Shown: one piece after another, positions 11,444-21,230 of the stretch
Layout of the letters: the number at the start of each line of letters is the position of its first letter
Position numbering within the stretch: the stretch's first letter is position 1
DNA from: Adiantum capillus-veneris
Lineage: Eukaryota > Streptophyta > Polypodiopsida > Polypodiales > Pteridaceae
Direction of reading: 5' to 3'
Assembly (NCBI GenBank): GCA_014529385.2
Contig: CM043949.1
Span: 143,735,242 to 143,793,241, forward strand
Length of the DNA stretch: 58,000 nt
The notes under the pieces: model-generated
Told to the model about the DNA's origin: nothing
Database searches by the model: none
What the model saw: only the letters and a program-made list of their open reading frames with translations
Translations under genes and position numbers: made by a program

Positions 11444-13519
11444 ATGTATCTGCGCTCTGGTCATGTGCTAGAGGACGAGAAACTATCGAGCACTTTGACT
11501 TACGCGGGTTCTCAATACCCACCTACCTTAGGTTCCGAGCCCTCGACGGGGACCCAAGATAGTACAACCCAAGACCCAAACATAGCGGCTAGTGACCCTT
11601 CATCTGACTACGATATTATGGAAGGGCATCCTACACCAAACCCCGAGCAAGTAAAAAAAAGCGTACCTGTCTAGGCTCCACAGCCTGGATCTAGTGTGTT
11701 TAGTCGCTTTATAGAAACCTTTAGTAGAGCTACTCGCTCTGAACCTGCGGCTAGTGAAGTTAACGAAGGTGAGGGAGAGGTAGATTCTCCTTTGGTATCT
11801 CAGGGGGAGCCTATACTCCCCAAGAGTGTCCACGTAGATATCATGTCCCCTGCTTTCATGAAAGACCCTACAAAGCAATCACCCCCCGAAGTTCTACTAC
11901 CCGATGGTAGGAGTCTTGCAGAGGTGCAAGAAGTTGAGCGCTATATGCAAGCGGCTAGGGAGAGAGAAATAGATAGTTTCCTAGAACACCACCAAGCCAT
12001 GAAGGGAAAGACCCCTGGGACAACAGGCATATCAATTGAGCAATCAAGTGCTCCTGAGTTAGTAGGCAATGTGGGTCAAGCTGTGGGGAACAACAGTGAT
12101 TTCACCTCAAGGGAAACCTCTAGTACGCTAGGCCTAGAAGGGTTATTTCTCAACAAAAATTGGGAATATGACCTAAAAATTGAAACCTTGATTGACCTGT
12201 ACACGGTTACACATACCATATAGGTTGGTTAGAAGTTGTTCAATCTACTTCTAGCACCACAAGTCTAGAGGAGCGGCAACAGATGGTCTGCAATTTCATC
12301 CATAGCATCATCTAATCAGAGAGGCAAAACCAAGGGATTAACATTCCTTCAACGGGCCTTATGAGATTCTTGGATATGGGCAAGGCCAGACAACCAACAC
12401 TATCATAGATGGAAACTCCTTCAGTGAGTCCAATGGACCCTTCATATATGTGTCATTTAGAGTTTCGGTACAGTCTAAACCCACAAGTAGTAGTTTTACT
12501 TTACTCATCTATCTCTCAAAGACACTACAGCTACGATACCTACTCCGGTGATGAGTACAAAAAGCACACCTTGGACCTCGTTTGTTAGCATTGCACTGCT
12601 ACCTAGTAGCACAGTGCCCCCAACAATACCTACAGGTGTGCATAAAGCCTATGTACCTGTCACACCTCATGCCCACGTAGCTCCCACACCCCCAATTATG
12701 TCAAGGGCTTACACTCCACAATGGCATTATCGGAGCTCTTATTCAAGTGGGGCCATACCATTTAGCAATAACATGTCTTATCCGGCACCGGCTATGCCTA
12801 GGGCCACACCTATGAACATTGGACCACCACGTGGTACACCACCATACAAGGTATGGGACCTGAGGGCTACGCGTATACCAAGGCCAAGGCCAACTCCCAT
12901 CCCACATGTAGTTCCAGGAGTGCCTGTACCTGCAGCCACTATACTTGCTTATTTAGGAGATTTGGCAACATTTGCTCAAACCATCGGTTGATCTATTGCT
13001 GAGAATATGCGTAACACACCTGATAGAGATCCTAGAAGTAAGGCAGTACAAATAGCCAAGCTCACACAAAAATTTAGTGGAGACGGGGATGCGAGAAAGC
13101 ATATCGAAGTGTTTGAACAAATATGCGATTCTCTAGGAGAACACAATGACCTGCATAAGAGTAATGCTTTAGGCCTAACCTTAAGCGGGAAGGCTGGGGA
13201 TTGGTATAGAACCCTAAGGGTGGAAAAAAAAACGATTTACCCTACTCTTAGGAGACTGTTCTTTAAAGAGTACATGCGAGAGGGAGCGCTTTGGGGTGTA
13301 GCCTCTCACCTCCAGAAAGCCCAACGAGAGGAAGGAGAGTCGGTGAGAGACTTTATTAGTTGCTTGAAGCATTTGAATTCTCATTGTAATCCAAATGAGT
13401 GCTTCAATAATAATCAATTGCTTGATAGATTCATTAGGGGATTACGACATGAGGATATCTACAATGGCCTAGTCATTAGAGGTATCAACACTTGGGTTAT
13501 TTTGATAAATCGGGAATAC
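11444..13519 (+). pseudogene. gag: Broken gag of the first Tat-type element
   Basis: It starts at ATG 11444 with the MYLRSGHVL motif, a version of the LRSG start typical of plant Athila/Tat gag. A TAG at 11672 interrupts the frame, which then continues in frame to 12223. A disturbed stretch follows, then a Pro-rich frame (12548-12991), an in-frame TGA, and the gag core from 13007 (KLTQKFSGDGDARKHIEVFEQI, LSGKAGDWYRTL, LFFKEYM, EGESVRDFISCL, LDRFIRGLRHEDIYNGL). Similarity ends near 13510, where the LTR of the next element starts, so the rest was displaced or lost. No zinc knuckle or pol is present. The product would be a particle protein. Confidence 0.85.
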
Positions 13520-14358
13520 TGTAACTCTTATTTTACAGATAAACCTTGTAATTGATGAGCCGGGGTTACAAGCTTTCAGATTGTATCAACCTATCATTAC
13601 CTATCTTTAGTTAGAGCTCCCAGATTATTAGTTTTGACCACCAAAAACCTTGGCTAAGGTATAAAAGCCAATTTTTCTAAGTTATTAAAGAGTTTTTGGA
13701 TAATGAAATGCACAGCGTGAGCTAACGGCGCTCACTTCTCTCCTTCTTGCGCTTTCTACTCCCTCCCCGATTGTCACATTGCAGTCATGTTTGTTGCATT
13801 GCAACCGCAGGTAAGAGCTCTACGCATTGATGTAAACACATCACAGTATTTCATAGCTTTTGGCGTAGTTGATTCGTGGCCTAATTTCATCATAAATAGA
13901 AATTTACACTTAAAAATCAAAAACTAAGCATAGACGAGGTATTGGGGCATCATTGCTAAGCATTTAGGTGCATTCTGGGTCAAAAACGACTAGGTCAAAA
14001 ATCCATTGTTGTTAATAATTGCGATTTTGGTACTTGACCTAAAGTGGGATTTGAGACCATAAGCATGTGTGCTTAGGTCTTATAAACATGTCCTAGAAGT
14101 TTCATTACATTTGGATGTCATTTGATGTTGTAACGGACGTGATTTATTTGCCGATGAGCGATTGGCTTTTGGTGATTTCAGTCACTTGAGTGTAGCTTGA
14201 GATAGATGCGAGTTGTTTGTTGTTTTTCGAGAGATTGACAACCTCTTGTAGCCACTATGCACTAGTCGAGTCATCTTCATCCCATGGATTGACAATTTAA
14301 TCGTGGTTCTCACTAAATCTGCAATAAGATAGAAGTGAGATTAGACACCCGTCCCACA
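13520..14358 (+). repeat. 5' LTR of the second Tat-type element
   Basis: It starts TGTAACTCTT and ends GTCCCACA directly before the primer site. A TATA motif (GGTATAAAAGCC) is at 13659-13670. The last ~160 bp are part of a 241-bp tandem duplication that continues past the border. Confidence 0.7.
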
Positions 14359-14678
14359 TTTGGCGCCGCTGTTGGGGATCAAAGAGACCTAAACTAGGGA
14401 AAACCAGGAGCGTCTTGTGAAGTTATCCTTTAACTTCTTGAGATAGATGCCAGTTGTTTGTTGTTTTCCGAGAGATTGACAACCTCTTGTAGCCTTTATG
14501 CACTAGTCGAGTCAGCTTCATCCCATGGATTGACAATTTAATCGTGGTTCTCACTAAATCTGCAATAAGATAGAAGTGAGGCTAGACACCCGTCCCACAT
14601 TTGGCACCGTTGTTGGGGATCAAAGAGACCTAAACTAGGAAAAAACACGAGCGTCTTGTGAAGTTATCCTTTAACTTC
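14196..14678 (+). repeat. 241-bp tandem duplication spanning the LTR end and primer site
   Basis: CTTGAGATAGATG starts at 14196 and again at 14437. Both copies hold the LTR end (GACACCCGTCCCACA), the primer site and about 60 bp of leader ending GAAGTTATCCTTTAACTTC. The two differ by a small number of point changes, including the primer-site core. Confidence 0.95.
14360..14379 (+). other. Primer-binding site, Asp tRNA type (first copy)
   Basis: TGGCGCCGCTGTTGGGGATC lies one base after the LTR end. A second, less perfect copy (TGGCACCGTTGTTGGGGATC) is at 14602-14621. Confidence 0.85.
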
Positions 14679-15290
14679 CTCTAGGATCTCCTAGAGTAAA
14701 AACTTTCTTTTAGAAACCGCATAGCTTAAAATTTTCATCTTTTGTGGTGTAGAGGTAGCTTGGAAGTAATCGTACTTGTCGAGTGCCTTTAGGATTGTAG
14801 GATTGTAGAATTAGATTAGGAATTTGAGAATGATTGATAGACGAAACACGTCTTAAGATCAATGCTCAGGAAACCATAAAAAACAAGAAAACGAGTGTTT
14901 ATGGACACTTTCCACAACCCCATTGCATGAGAACTTAGGAGTAGGGTAAGTAGGATCCGAGGTGGATTTCAGAACATTGCTCTCTCCGAAAGAATTATTG
15001 TGAGTTGTTATTTGAAGTTGCAGAATTTCAGGTCTACGGTTACAAATAGCACAAAAAGACTCCAAACCACTCAATCCGACTGGAGAGTATGCTTAAAAGT
15101 TGTATGAACCAGTGGGTAAGCTCAAGGACACTTTGAGGTAAAAATTTCAAGAGTTTGCAAAACTCAGATTATTTACTTTTTCTTGACATTTTAGGCCAAA
15201 TTAAGTTTTGACTTGATTCTTAGGCTTAAAATAGCTCATAAAAAGACTGTCCATGAAAAAAGTGCAAAAACTTGTTCATTTTAAGCCTGA

Positions 15291-15321
15291 AGTAAATAAT
15301 CGCGATTCGCGATTATTTACT
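15291..15321. repeat. Palindrome 1 of the plus-strand leader (expanded)
   Basis: The left arm AGTAAATAATCGCGA is followed by one T and then its exact reverse complement, 31 bp in total. It is the family palindrome with a small internal duplication at the centre. A degenerate half-site (GATTATTTACT) lies about 140 bp upstream at 15167-15177. Confidence 0.9.
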
Positions 15322-15583
15322 TTTAGCTCAAATTTGACCAAGGTTGATACCAATGACCCATTGCATGTGTACAAACAACTTTTGTAAAGGCACATTGGAT
15401 TTGGATCACCAAACTAGCAAAAAAATGGGTAAAAACTAAAGTTTGAACTGACTTTCTGAAACTTGAGTGTAAATTGGAAAAAAATTTGTCCAAACTCAAT
15501 GAAACTTGATTCATAGGCTTATATTGATGTGATAGACATTTGTACATGCCCACTTGACCAAAAAGATGCAAAAAGTTATCAGT

Positions 15584-15607
15584 TGAAAATAATCGTGATT
15601 ATTTACA
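15584..15607. repeat. Palindrome 2 of the plus-strand leader
   Basis: It matches the 24-bp consensus (half-site AGTAAATAATCG followed by its reverse complement) with four changes. The core reads AATAATCGTGATTATT. Confidence 0.8.
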
Positions 15608-15876
15608 TCTACCCCATTTTTCAACTTTTTTGACTAAGTTAGCATACCATTAGTTTTTCCATGTTGTAATAAGCCCACAAACCAAGTTTGGTAAGATTTG
15701 GATCATTGGATTAAAAATTGTGACCAAATTTGCAAAGTCAGTCTGCGGACAGAAAACTGATGACCATTTGACCAAAAATAGTCCAAACTTGATGAAACTT
15801 GGCTAGAGACCTTAAGTTGAAGTGCTTAACAGATCTGTATCAAGATTGAGACAAAAACTTGCAACAAATTAGCTAG

Positions 15877-15900
15877 AGTAAATAATTGTGATTATTTACA
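15877..15900. repeat. Palindrome 3 of the plus-strand leader
   Basis: It matches the 24-bp consensus with three changes. The core is AATAATTGTGATTATT. It is 293 bp from palindrome 2. Confidence 0.8.
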
Positions 15901-16162
15901 TCCGCTTCAAAATTTGTTATCCTTGCACATTTGATCATATCACAAGGTCAAGCATATCAAGTAGACCACACAAATCAATTTTGGTGAAATTTGGATCACA
16001 AAAGTGAGACTTAAGCCAGATTCTTGAAAATCGAGTCTACGGACACGAATCAGTTTTGATAAACTTGAACAGATTTTGTCCAAACTTGTTGAAACTTGTC
16101 CAAGGACCTTAACAAGTTGTACACTTTGCAAATCAAGCCAAAAAGTGTAAAAAATCGACAAA

Positions 16163-16186
16163 AGTAAATGACCTCGATTATTTACT
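16163..16186. repeat. Palindrome 4 of the plus-strand leader
   Basis: It matches the 24-bp consensus with three changes, all in the left half; the right half CGATTATTTACT is perfect. It is 286 bp from palindrome 3. Confidence 0.8.
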
Positions 16187-16596
16187 ACGGCAACACAGAG
16201 ACACCAATTTTGACTTTTGAGCTTGTACAATGGTAGATCAACATAATACAAGGCCATCGGGAAATTTTGGGTTCAATTAGATCCAAATTGATACATGTTC
16301 ACTCAGTTTTCGAGTTGCAGATTAATCCTTTGATTTTTGCCAAAGTCGAGTTTGAAAATTTCAATTGTTGACTCAATTAGCTTGATTTGCAGTGATACAC
16401 ATAAACCAATCATAATAGCTAGCAAAAACTATACGATCTTGGTGAAAGAATAGCTAACTTGATCAAATTTGTACAGGAATCACGTTGCAAACAAGGAATC
16501 GGTAGCTTGACAGAAGTTGCAATCCAGTCAAGTGGAGGAAATTGACAACAAGTCAATCCAAAGGTAAGTACTCTATCTAGGGCTTCATAAGTCTTT

Positions 16597-16785
16597 ATGA
16601 ACCTTAGATCTGGTCATGTACTAGGAAATCAAGGCATACTTGGAGAAACCTCCAGTAGAGTATCCACTATAGAAAGTGTGAATCATGCCAATTCTTTGCA
16701 CACTATCCTTGATAAGTCTCAGACACTTTCTGAGATTCAACATCTAAAATGTCTTCTTATTCGACTCACTCAAAAACCGGAATGA
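16597..16785 (+). CDS. Short LRSG ORF at the start of the gag region (62 aa)
   Basis: It starts MNLRSGHVLG, the LRSG motif seen at the start of plant Athila/Tat gag, and ends KPE-stop. The TGA stop overlaps an ATG in the arrangement ATGA, and that ATG opens the next ORF in the -1 frame. The same LRSG ORF with the same ATGA junction is found in the large minus-strand element (37023-36781). The role is unknown; it may be a separate small peptide or the gag N-terminus joined by frameshift or reinitiation. Confidence 0.65.
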   Translation: MNLRSGHVLGNQGILGETSSRVSTIESVNHANSLHTILDKSQTLSEIQHLKCLLIRLTQKPE

Positions 16786-17390
16786 CAATGCGCTACAAGC
16801 ATATACTCTCATTTTATAGAACTAATCGCCATGGAGCTCAGGTTTACCTGGATCCTAACGAAGAGCACATTGATGACCATGGTATTAAATTCGAAGAGGA
16901 GATCGGGGCAAACAAACAAGGAAAAACGTACATGGATAGAAACGTAACTCGGTATTTACAATTCAAAAACCCTGATGTGATAGACAAATGGGGGTTATAA
17001 GTAAATACCATAATTCTAGATATAGCCACCAAAGAAGGACCACCAAATTTAGAATTCAAGGAATACGATCAAGTTGATTTGAAGTCTTTGAAACGGCTTA
17101 GTACTGATAATCCTAGGATCGGAGTCTATTGTTGGGAGGATAGAAATGTAAAAGATCTTATGTGGACTTTGCATGCCAAATCAGGATAACTAATACTCAT
17201 GAAGATCATCTATATCTTCAAGATCAAGAATAAGGGATCAGTAGATCTACCAACCTACCTGTTTAGGGATTGTTATAACAACAACTTTGTTATGATGACT
17301 CCTGAGGAGGTAGAACAAACCAAATATCAAGGGTATTCAATAAGGGATTGGATGTTGGGCCAAGGACCAGAAACTATTCCAAGAGATTAA
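16782..17390 (+). pseudogene. Second ORF of the gag region, broken
   Basis: From the ATG overlapping the previous stop it reads MTMRYKHILSFYRTNRHG, then NPDVIDKWGL before a stop at 17000. It matches the minus-strand element's second ORF (NPNIVDKWGL there). Later pieces (about 17000-17390, ending with YSIRDWMLGQGPE) are in other frames. It is a distinct domain preceding the gag core, without a family name known to me. Frameshifts and stops break it. Confidence 0.55.
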
Positions 17391-18540
17391 CACCATGAGA
17401 GATCATCTGAGAGTAATGTTAAGAAACCAAAAACCACCTCATCATGAAGAAAACCGGGTGACACTAAAGCGTCAAACCAGCTGATTTTCAAAAATGGGTC
17501 AGAAAATACGGTGGATCAGGGGATCCATATGACCACTTAGCAAGCTTTAAGAAAGTGCTAAGAGCCAAACGCATATTTGATTTCCATATTGAATTCAAGG
17601 GGTTTGGAATGACATTAGAAGGAAAAGCATTGACATGGTTTCAAAACATTCCACCAAGGTCAATCATGGACTTGAACACATTAGCTCAAGGATTTGTAGC
17701 TGCTTGTTTCAAAACAGGGATCAAACACAATACGGTAGCTCAAATCTACAGGTTTAAATAGAAACATGGTGAGTCTATTAGGGATTGTGCACCTCGAATG
17801 AAACAATACATTGCAAGATGCCCAGGGCTAGAGATACCTGTAGAAGAACGACTCGTATCATTGTTTCTAGAGAGATGCTAAATAAAGAACTTCATGCTAT
17901 ACTATATAGCAAGAAGCATACAATCCTAGAAGAGTGTGTGTCAGATGCTATTGACTTAGGAGACAATTGTGATATTTTCAACGAAGAAGATGTCCCTAAG
18001 GATAACCAAAGTGAGAAAACAGCATCCACTAAACCAGCCTGACAAAAACCTCAAGCCATTTGAAGCTTATTGCATACAATGTTGCAAAAAGGAAGGACCC
18101 TTTTCGGAAGATTGTCCAAAAAATCCTTTAAACAAGGGTAAAACAGTAATAAATGTATTCAAAGTGATACCTAGTAGCTCATCTGAGAGTGAACTGATTG
18201 TTCCAATCAAGGTAATCACCAGAGCCCAGGCTAAGAAAAAGAAACATAACTCCTCTGATGATTTGGAGAATACAAAAATTACCTCTCAAAAGACCAAAAG
18301 AAGCAGAAGCAAGAGGTATGAGATGAGAAAGCAGAAACAAAAGGCTAAATCGAGGAGAAAGCAAAGAAGCTATTCCAAGAAAAGGTGAAAGAAACTGGAA
18401 GCAAAATCAAAGAAACAATCGTGAAATCTGGAGGATCAATTTTGGTTGATAAAATTTTTGAGCCTATTAATGCAGCCTTGGAAACCTACCAAGCAGGACT
18501 TAAAGCAGGCCAAAACATGGAAAACAAATGAAAAAATTAT
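17391..18540 (+). pseudogene. gag: Broken gag core and nucleocapsid-like region
   Basis: The core runs through KYGGSGDPYDHLASFKKVL, KGFGMTLEGKALTWFQ and FKTGIKHNTVAQIYRFK before a TAG at 17758, then continues in frame with ESIRDCAPRMKQYIARCPG. Next comes a knuckle-like stretch YCIQCCKKEGPFSEDC that lacks the expected His, then VITRAQAKKKK and a Lys/Arg-rich tail. The same order of motifs is found in the minus-strand element, where the knuckles are intact. Multiple stops and frame changes make it dead. Confidence 0.8.
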
Positions 18541-19850
18541 CCTTCTCCAGACATGGAAGCAGCTAAGCTTGAAGCTTATCAAAATTTGGTAAGATCACGC
18601 AAGAAATGCTGGAAAAACAAAAACCCAAGCTCGACAATATGGCAAAACCTGAGGAGCTTGTGGTAAGAGACAATCAAGAAAAATCCAAAGTGGTGGTAGA
18701 ACCCTACATTGAAACAAAAGAGCCAGAACTTATAGTGTCGGACAGCGAAGATGCCTTAGATGGAATTCCATTCGTAGAGGAAGACTAGCCAGGACACTTA
18801 TGGGAAAAAGTTAGAGAGATCAATGATGGGAGCCTAACTCTGAAGTCAACTCCTATAGAGGAAGTTTGGTTAGACAACCTACCTCCTGATATGGACATGG
18901 ATGTACAATCCTTGTATGGGGATTGCGGATCTGAAGCTTCAGGGATTTCTAAACCATTGACCTTGAAAACATTACCCTCTTACTTGGGAGATAATGAAGA
19001 TGAATCCATAGTGTGTAAGACCACTCAAGTAAAAAGAGTGGAACAGACCCTAGAAGTAGACAACATTCATTCAATCATGTCTACACCCATCCAATACACT
19101 CTTACTTTGGGAGAGCTGTTAAAACTTAGACCATATTTATGGAATTATCTACAGAAAACCCTAGAGAAGGTGGGGATAACGGGGCTAATCTCAAAAAAAT
19201 TGGGAAATCGAAACAAAAATGGACAACAAAGAGATTTGATCTGTTCCAATAAACAAAGTCGGAGAATATTACGAATGGGAAGAAGGAAACACCACCCTTT
19301 CAGTGAAATATAATGACATTGAAACCATGGCAATACTGGATAGTGGAGCAGGCATAGCCATAGCAATGAAAGCACTATGGGAATCCTGGGGACACTCAGC
19401 CATTAGACAAACTCGAATGAAATTGCAATTGGATGATGGACACATTGAAAGACCATTAGGAATACTTGAAAAAATGATATTTAATTCCTGTGGGAGTTGA
19501 ATATCAACACACGTTTGCCATAGTAGACGTTGGGAAAAAACTCAATTACGAAATCATATTGGGAAGACCTTTCATGTGACAGGTACAACTTATCCAAGAT
19601 TAGGGAAACAATTATTTGTACTTGAAGCAAGTGGGATCTATAACAATGGTTAATCTAAAAGATCACACTTATAGAGATGTCATGAAAACGCCCATATAAG
19701 AGTTCGATTCAGTCTCTTCGGCTGAAACTAAGCTTCCATCATGGTTGAACAAAGACACTCCTATTTGGATGTGTGGAGCTTCAGAAAATGGGAGCTTAAA
19801 ACGAGACGAATGTATTTTAAAAAGGGATTGTACGGTGTCGAGAAATTTGT
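18541..19850 (+). pseudogene. Broken gag-protease linker and aspartic protease
   Basis: After a charged linker in several frames (18606-18788, 18891-19313), the retropepsin active site AILDSGAGIAIAMKALW lies at about 19330-19380 and runs on in frame through WGHSAIRQTRMKLQLDDG. A stop at 19498 breaks it. ILGRPFM and WMCGASENGSLKRDEC follow in other frames and match the minus-strand element. The protease would have cut the gag polyprotein. No RT follows. Confidence 0.8.
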
Positions 19851-20239
19851 GGTCTTGCCAGGAAAGCACCGGGCTTATGGCTGTGAGAGTTTGTGAGAGA
19901 ACTCAACAAAAACTATATGAAGGAGTTAAACCATAGATGCCATGAAGACTAGGGTTTGAAAAGAAGTGCAATCAAAGAAGACTCACTCTTTCTCTCTTAC
20001 ACTCACACACACAAAGAAAGAACACAAAAGAGAATGTCAAAAAAATACGAAAATGAAAACATCAAGGCTATGGTCATATCGTATCATGGGTAATATGAAA
20101 GGGTTAATAGATGAGTTAATGGCATTCAATCTTGACTTACCAAATAGGCTATGAATTGTTCTTTGGAATTGTAGTTTTGTGCTTACCATAATATATATAT
20201 TTTGTCTAGTGATTGGGATTAATTGTGTGTACAAATCCT
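19851..20239. other. Unassigned sequence before the large minus-strand element
   Basis: No domain or LTR was recognised. A CA-rich stretch lies near 20000. The last five bases, ATCCT (20235-20239), would be the target duplication of the minus-strand element, but its other flank is not preserved clearly enough to test. Confidence 0.4.
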
Positions 20240-21182
20240 TGTCAAGGCGGTTACGCCGCTAGCGGAAGCTAAATAGCTAGAACTCAACCAACAACAGAAT
20301 TTGTCAGACGAGGACGAAGCTTGACCCGCAGGCGCATGGAAACAACTAGGTGGGTGTCAAATCACCTACTCGACCTTCTAATGACAATCACTACTAAGGA
20401 AATCAAATCTAAGTTCTAAAATACGCAAGTGACTGAAATCCGTACTACGAACGAATGCTATACGAAACAGGATCTAGAATCATTGAATCGATCTCAAACT
20501 CAAGGGGAAGTCTATACACTAGGTAAGAACAACACCCTAAAGACTTGAACTGCAAAATCAACCTATAACCACTCCGTGCGGTAAACGCGTATGAAGACAG
20601 GCCGAAAAATACAGGTGACCGAAACTTGACCCCGATGGTACTAATGTGTAGCTCTACTCGTCGTGGTTCTATAGATATGCTGCACGCTCTATTCCGACAC
20701 ACGAGTTGGAAGAAAACTCACACCGAAGCTCGTAGGAACTTACCACACATAGAAGCCGATAGCGCGCACTCTTGGTATCAGTGCGTAGCTCTCGCCGTTG
20801 CTAACACAATGGCGGTGTCGCTTCTCCAATGGCGGCTCCGTAGCTCGCGTAGCAAGTAGATAAGACTCTCTCTCTCTCTATCTCTCTCAGACACAGTCAC
20901 GGCGCTCAAAAACTCACCTTTAATTAATAAAACTGAATCTTCTTTAGGTTACAAAAACTTTGGCTTATATACCTCAGCCTTGGAGGTGAGAACATCTCTA
21001 ACTAATTACATCAGCGAGTGAAATTACTTCGGGATTACAAGCTGGAAACTCAATTGAGTCCCGTTACTTAATGAATGGCTCCATTCAAAATCAATGTCGG
21101 AAAGACATTTATTACAATCAATGGTTACAAAAATGATGAGTGTGAGCAAAAATGTGGGTGTGATCCTCTACTGGCTCAACAC
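20240..21182 (-). repeat. 3' LTR of the large Tat-type element
   Basis: On the plus strand it begins TGTCAAGGCGGTTACGCCGC and ends GGCTCAACA, so on the minus strand it runs TGTTGAGCC...TTGACA. It is flanked on the right by a perfect polypurine tract. A TATA motif (GGTATATAAGCC on minus) lies at about 20965-20976. The first ~35 bp match 38444-38477 at the other end of the element. A 10-bp palindrome CCGCTAGCGG lies near the terminus. Confidence 0.85.
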
Positions 21183-21193
21183 TCCCCCCCTCC
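21182..21193 (-). other. Polypurine tract next to the 3' LTR
   Basis: The minus strand reads GGAGGGGGGGAG directly before the LTR start TGTTGAGCC. This is where plus-strand DNA synthesis of the element would be primed. An identical 12-mer is found at 27283-27294. Confidence 0.85.
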
Positions 21194-21230
21194 GCGTTCA
21201 TGTCATCCCTGACATGACTTTTATGCTTGG

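Larger units (their letters stand above)
14680..16596 (+). promoter_or_regulatory. Leader built of ~290-bp repeats, each with a palindrome
   Basis: No coding frame is supported. A motif of the type TCCAAAC...GATGAAACTTG recurs near 15490, 15782 and 16079, and a landmark containing TTTGGATCA recurs near 15396, 15693 and 15987. Each unit has one palindrome about 85-95 bp downstream of the first motif (listed separately). The units have diverged strongly between the landmarks, while the palindromes are kept best. Function unknown; RNA packaging/dimer signal, protein-binding array and hairpin source are all possible. Confidence 0.7.
13520..19850 (+). mobile_element. Second Tat-type element: 5' LTR, leader, gag, protease; no RT or integrase
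   Basis: Order on the plus strand is LTR (13520-14358), tRNA-Asp primer site, 2.2-kb leader, LRSG ORF, second ORF, gag core, and aspartic protease. Similarity to the larger minus-strand element at 20240-38700 runs through all of these and stops just after the WMCGAS motif at about 19830. No RT, RNase H, integrase or 3' LTR was found before 20240. It inserted into, or replaced the end of, the first Tat-type element. Confidence 0.75.

Noticed and set aside
15323-16257. Minus-strand open frames of 82 and 105 codons in the plus-strand leader
   Set aside because: They overlap the diverged ~290-bp repeats and show no domain or codon preference.
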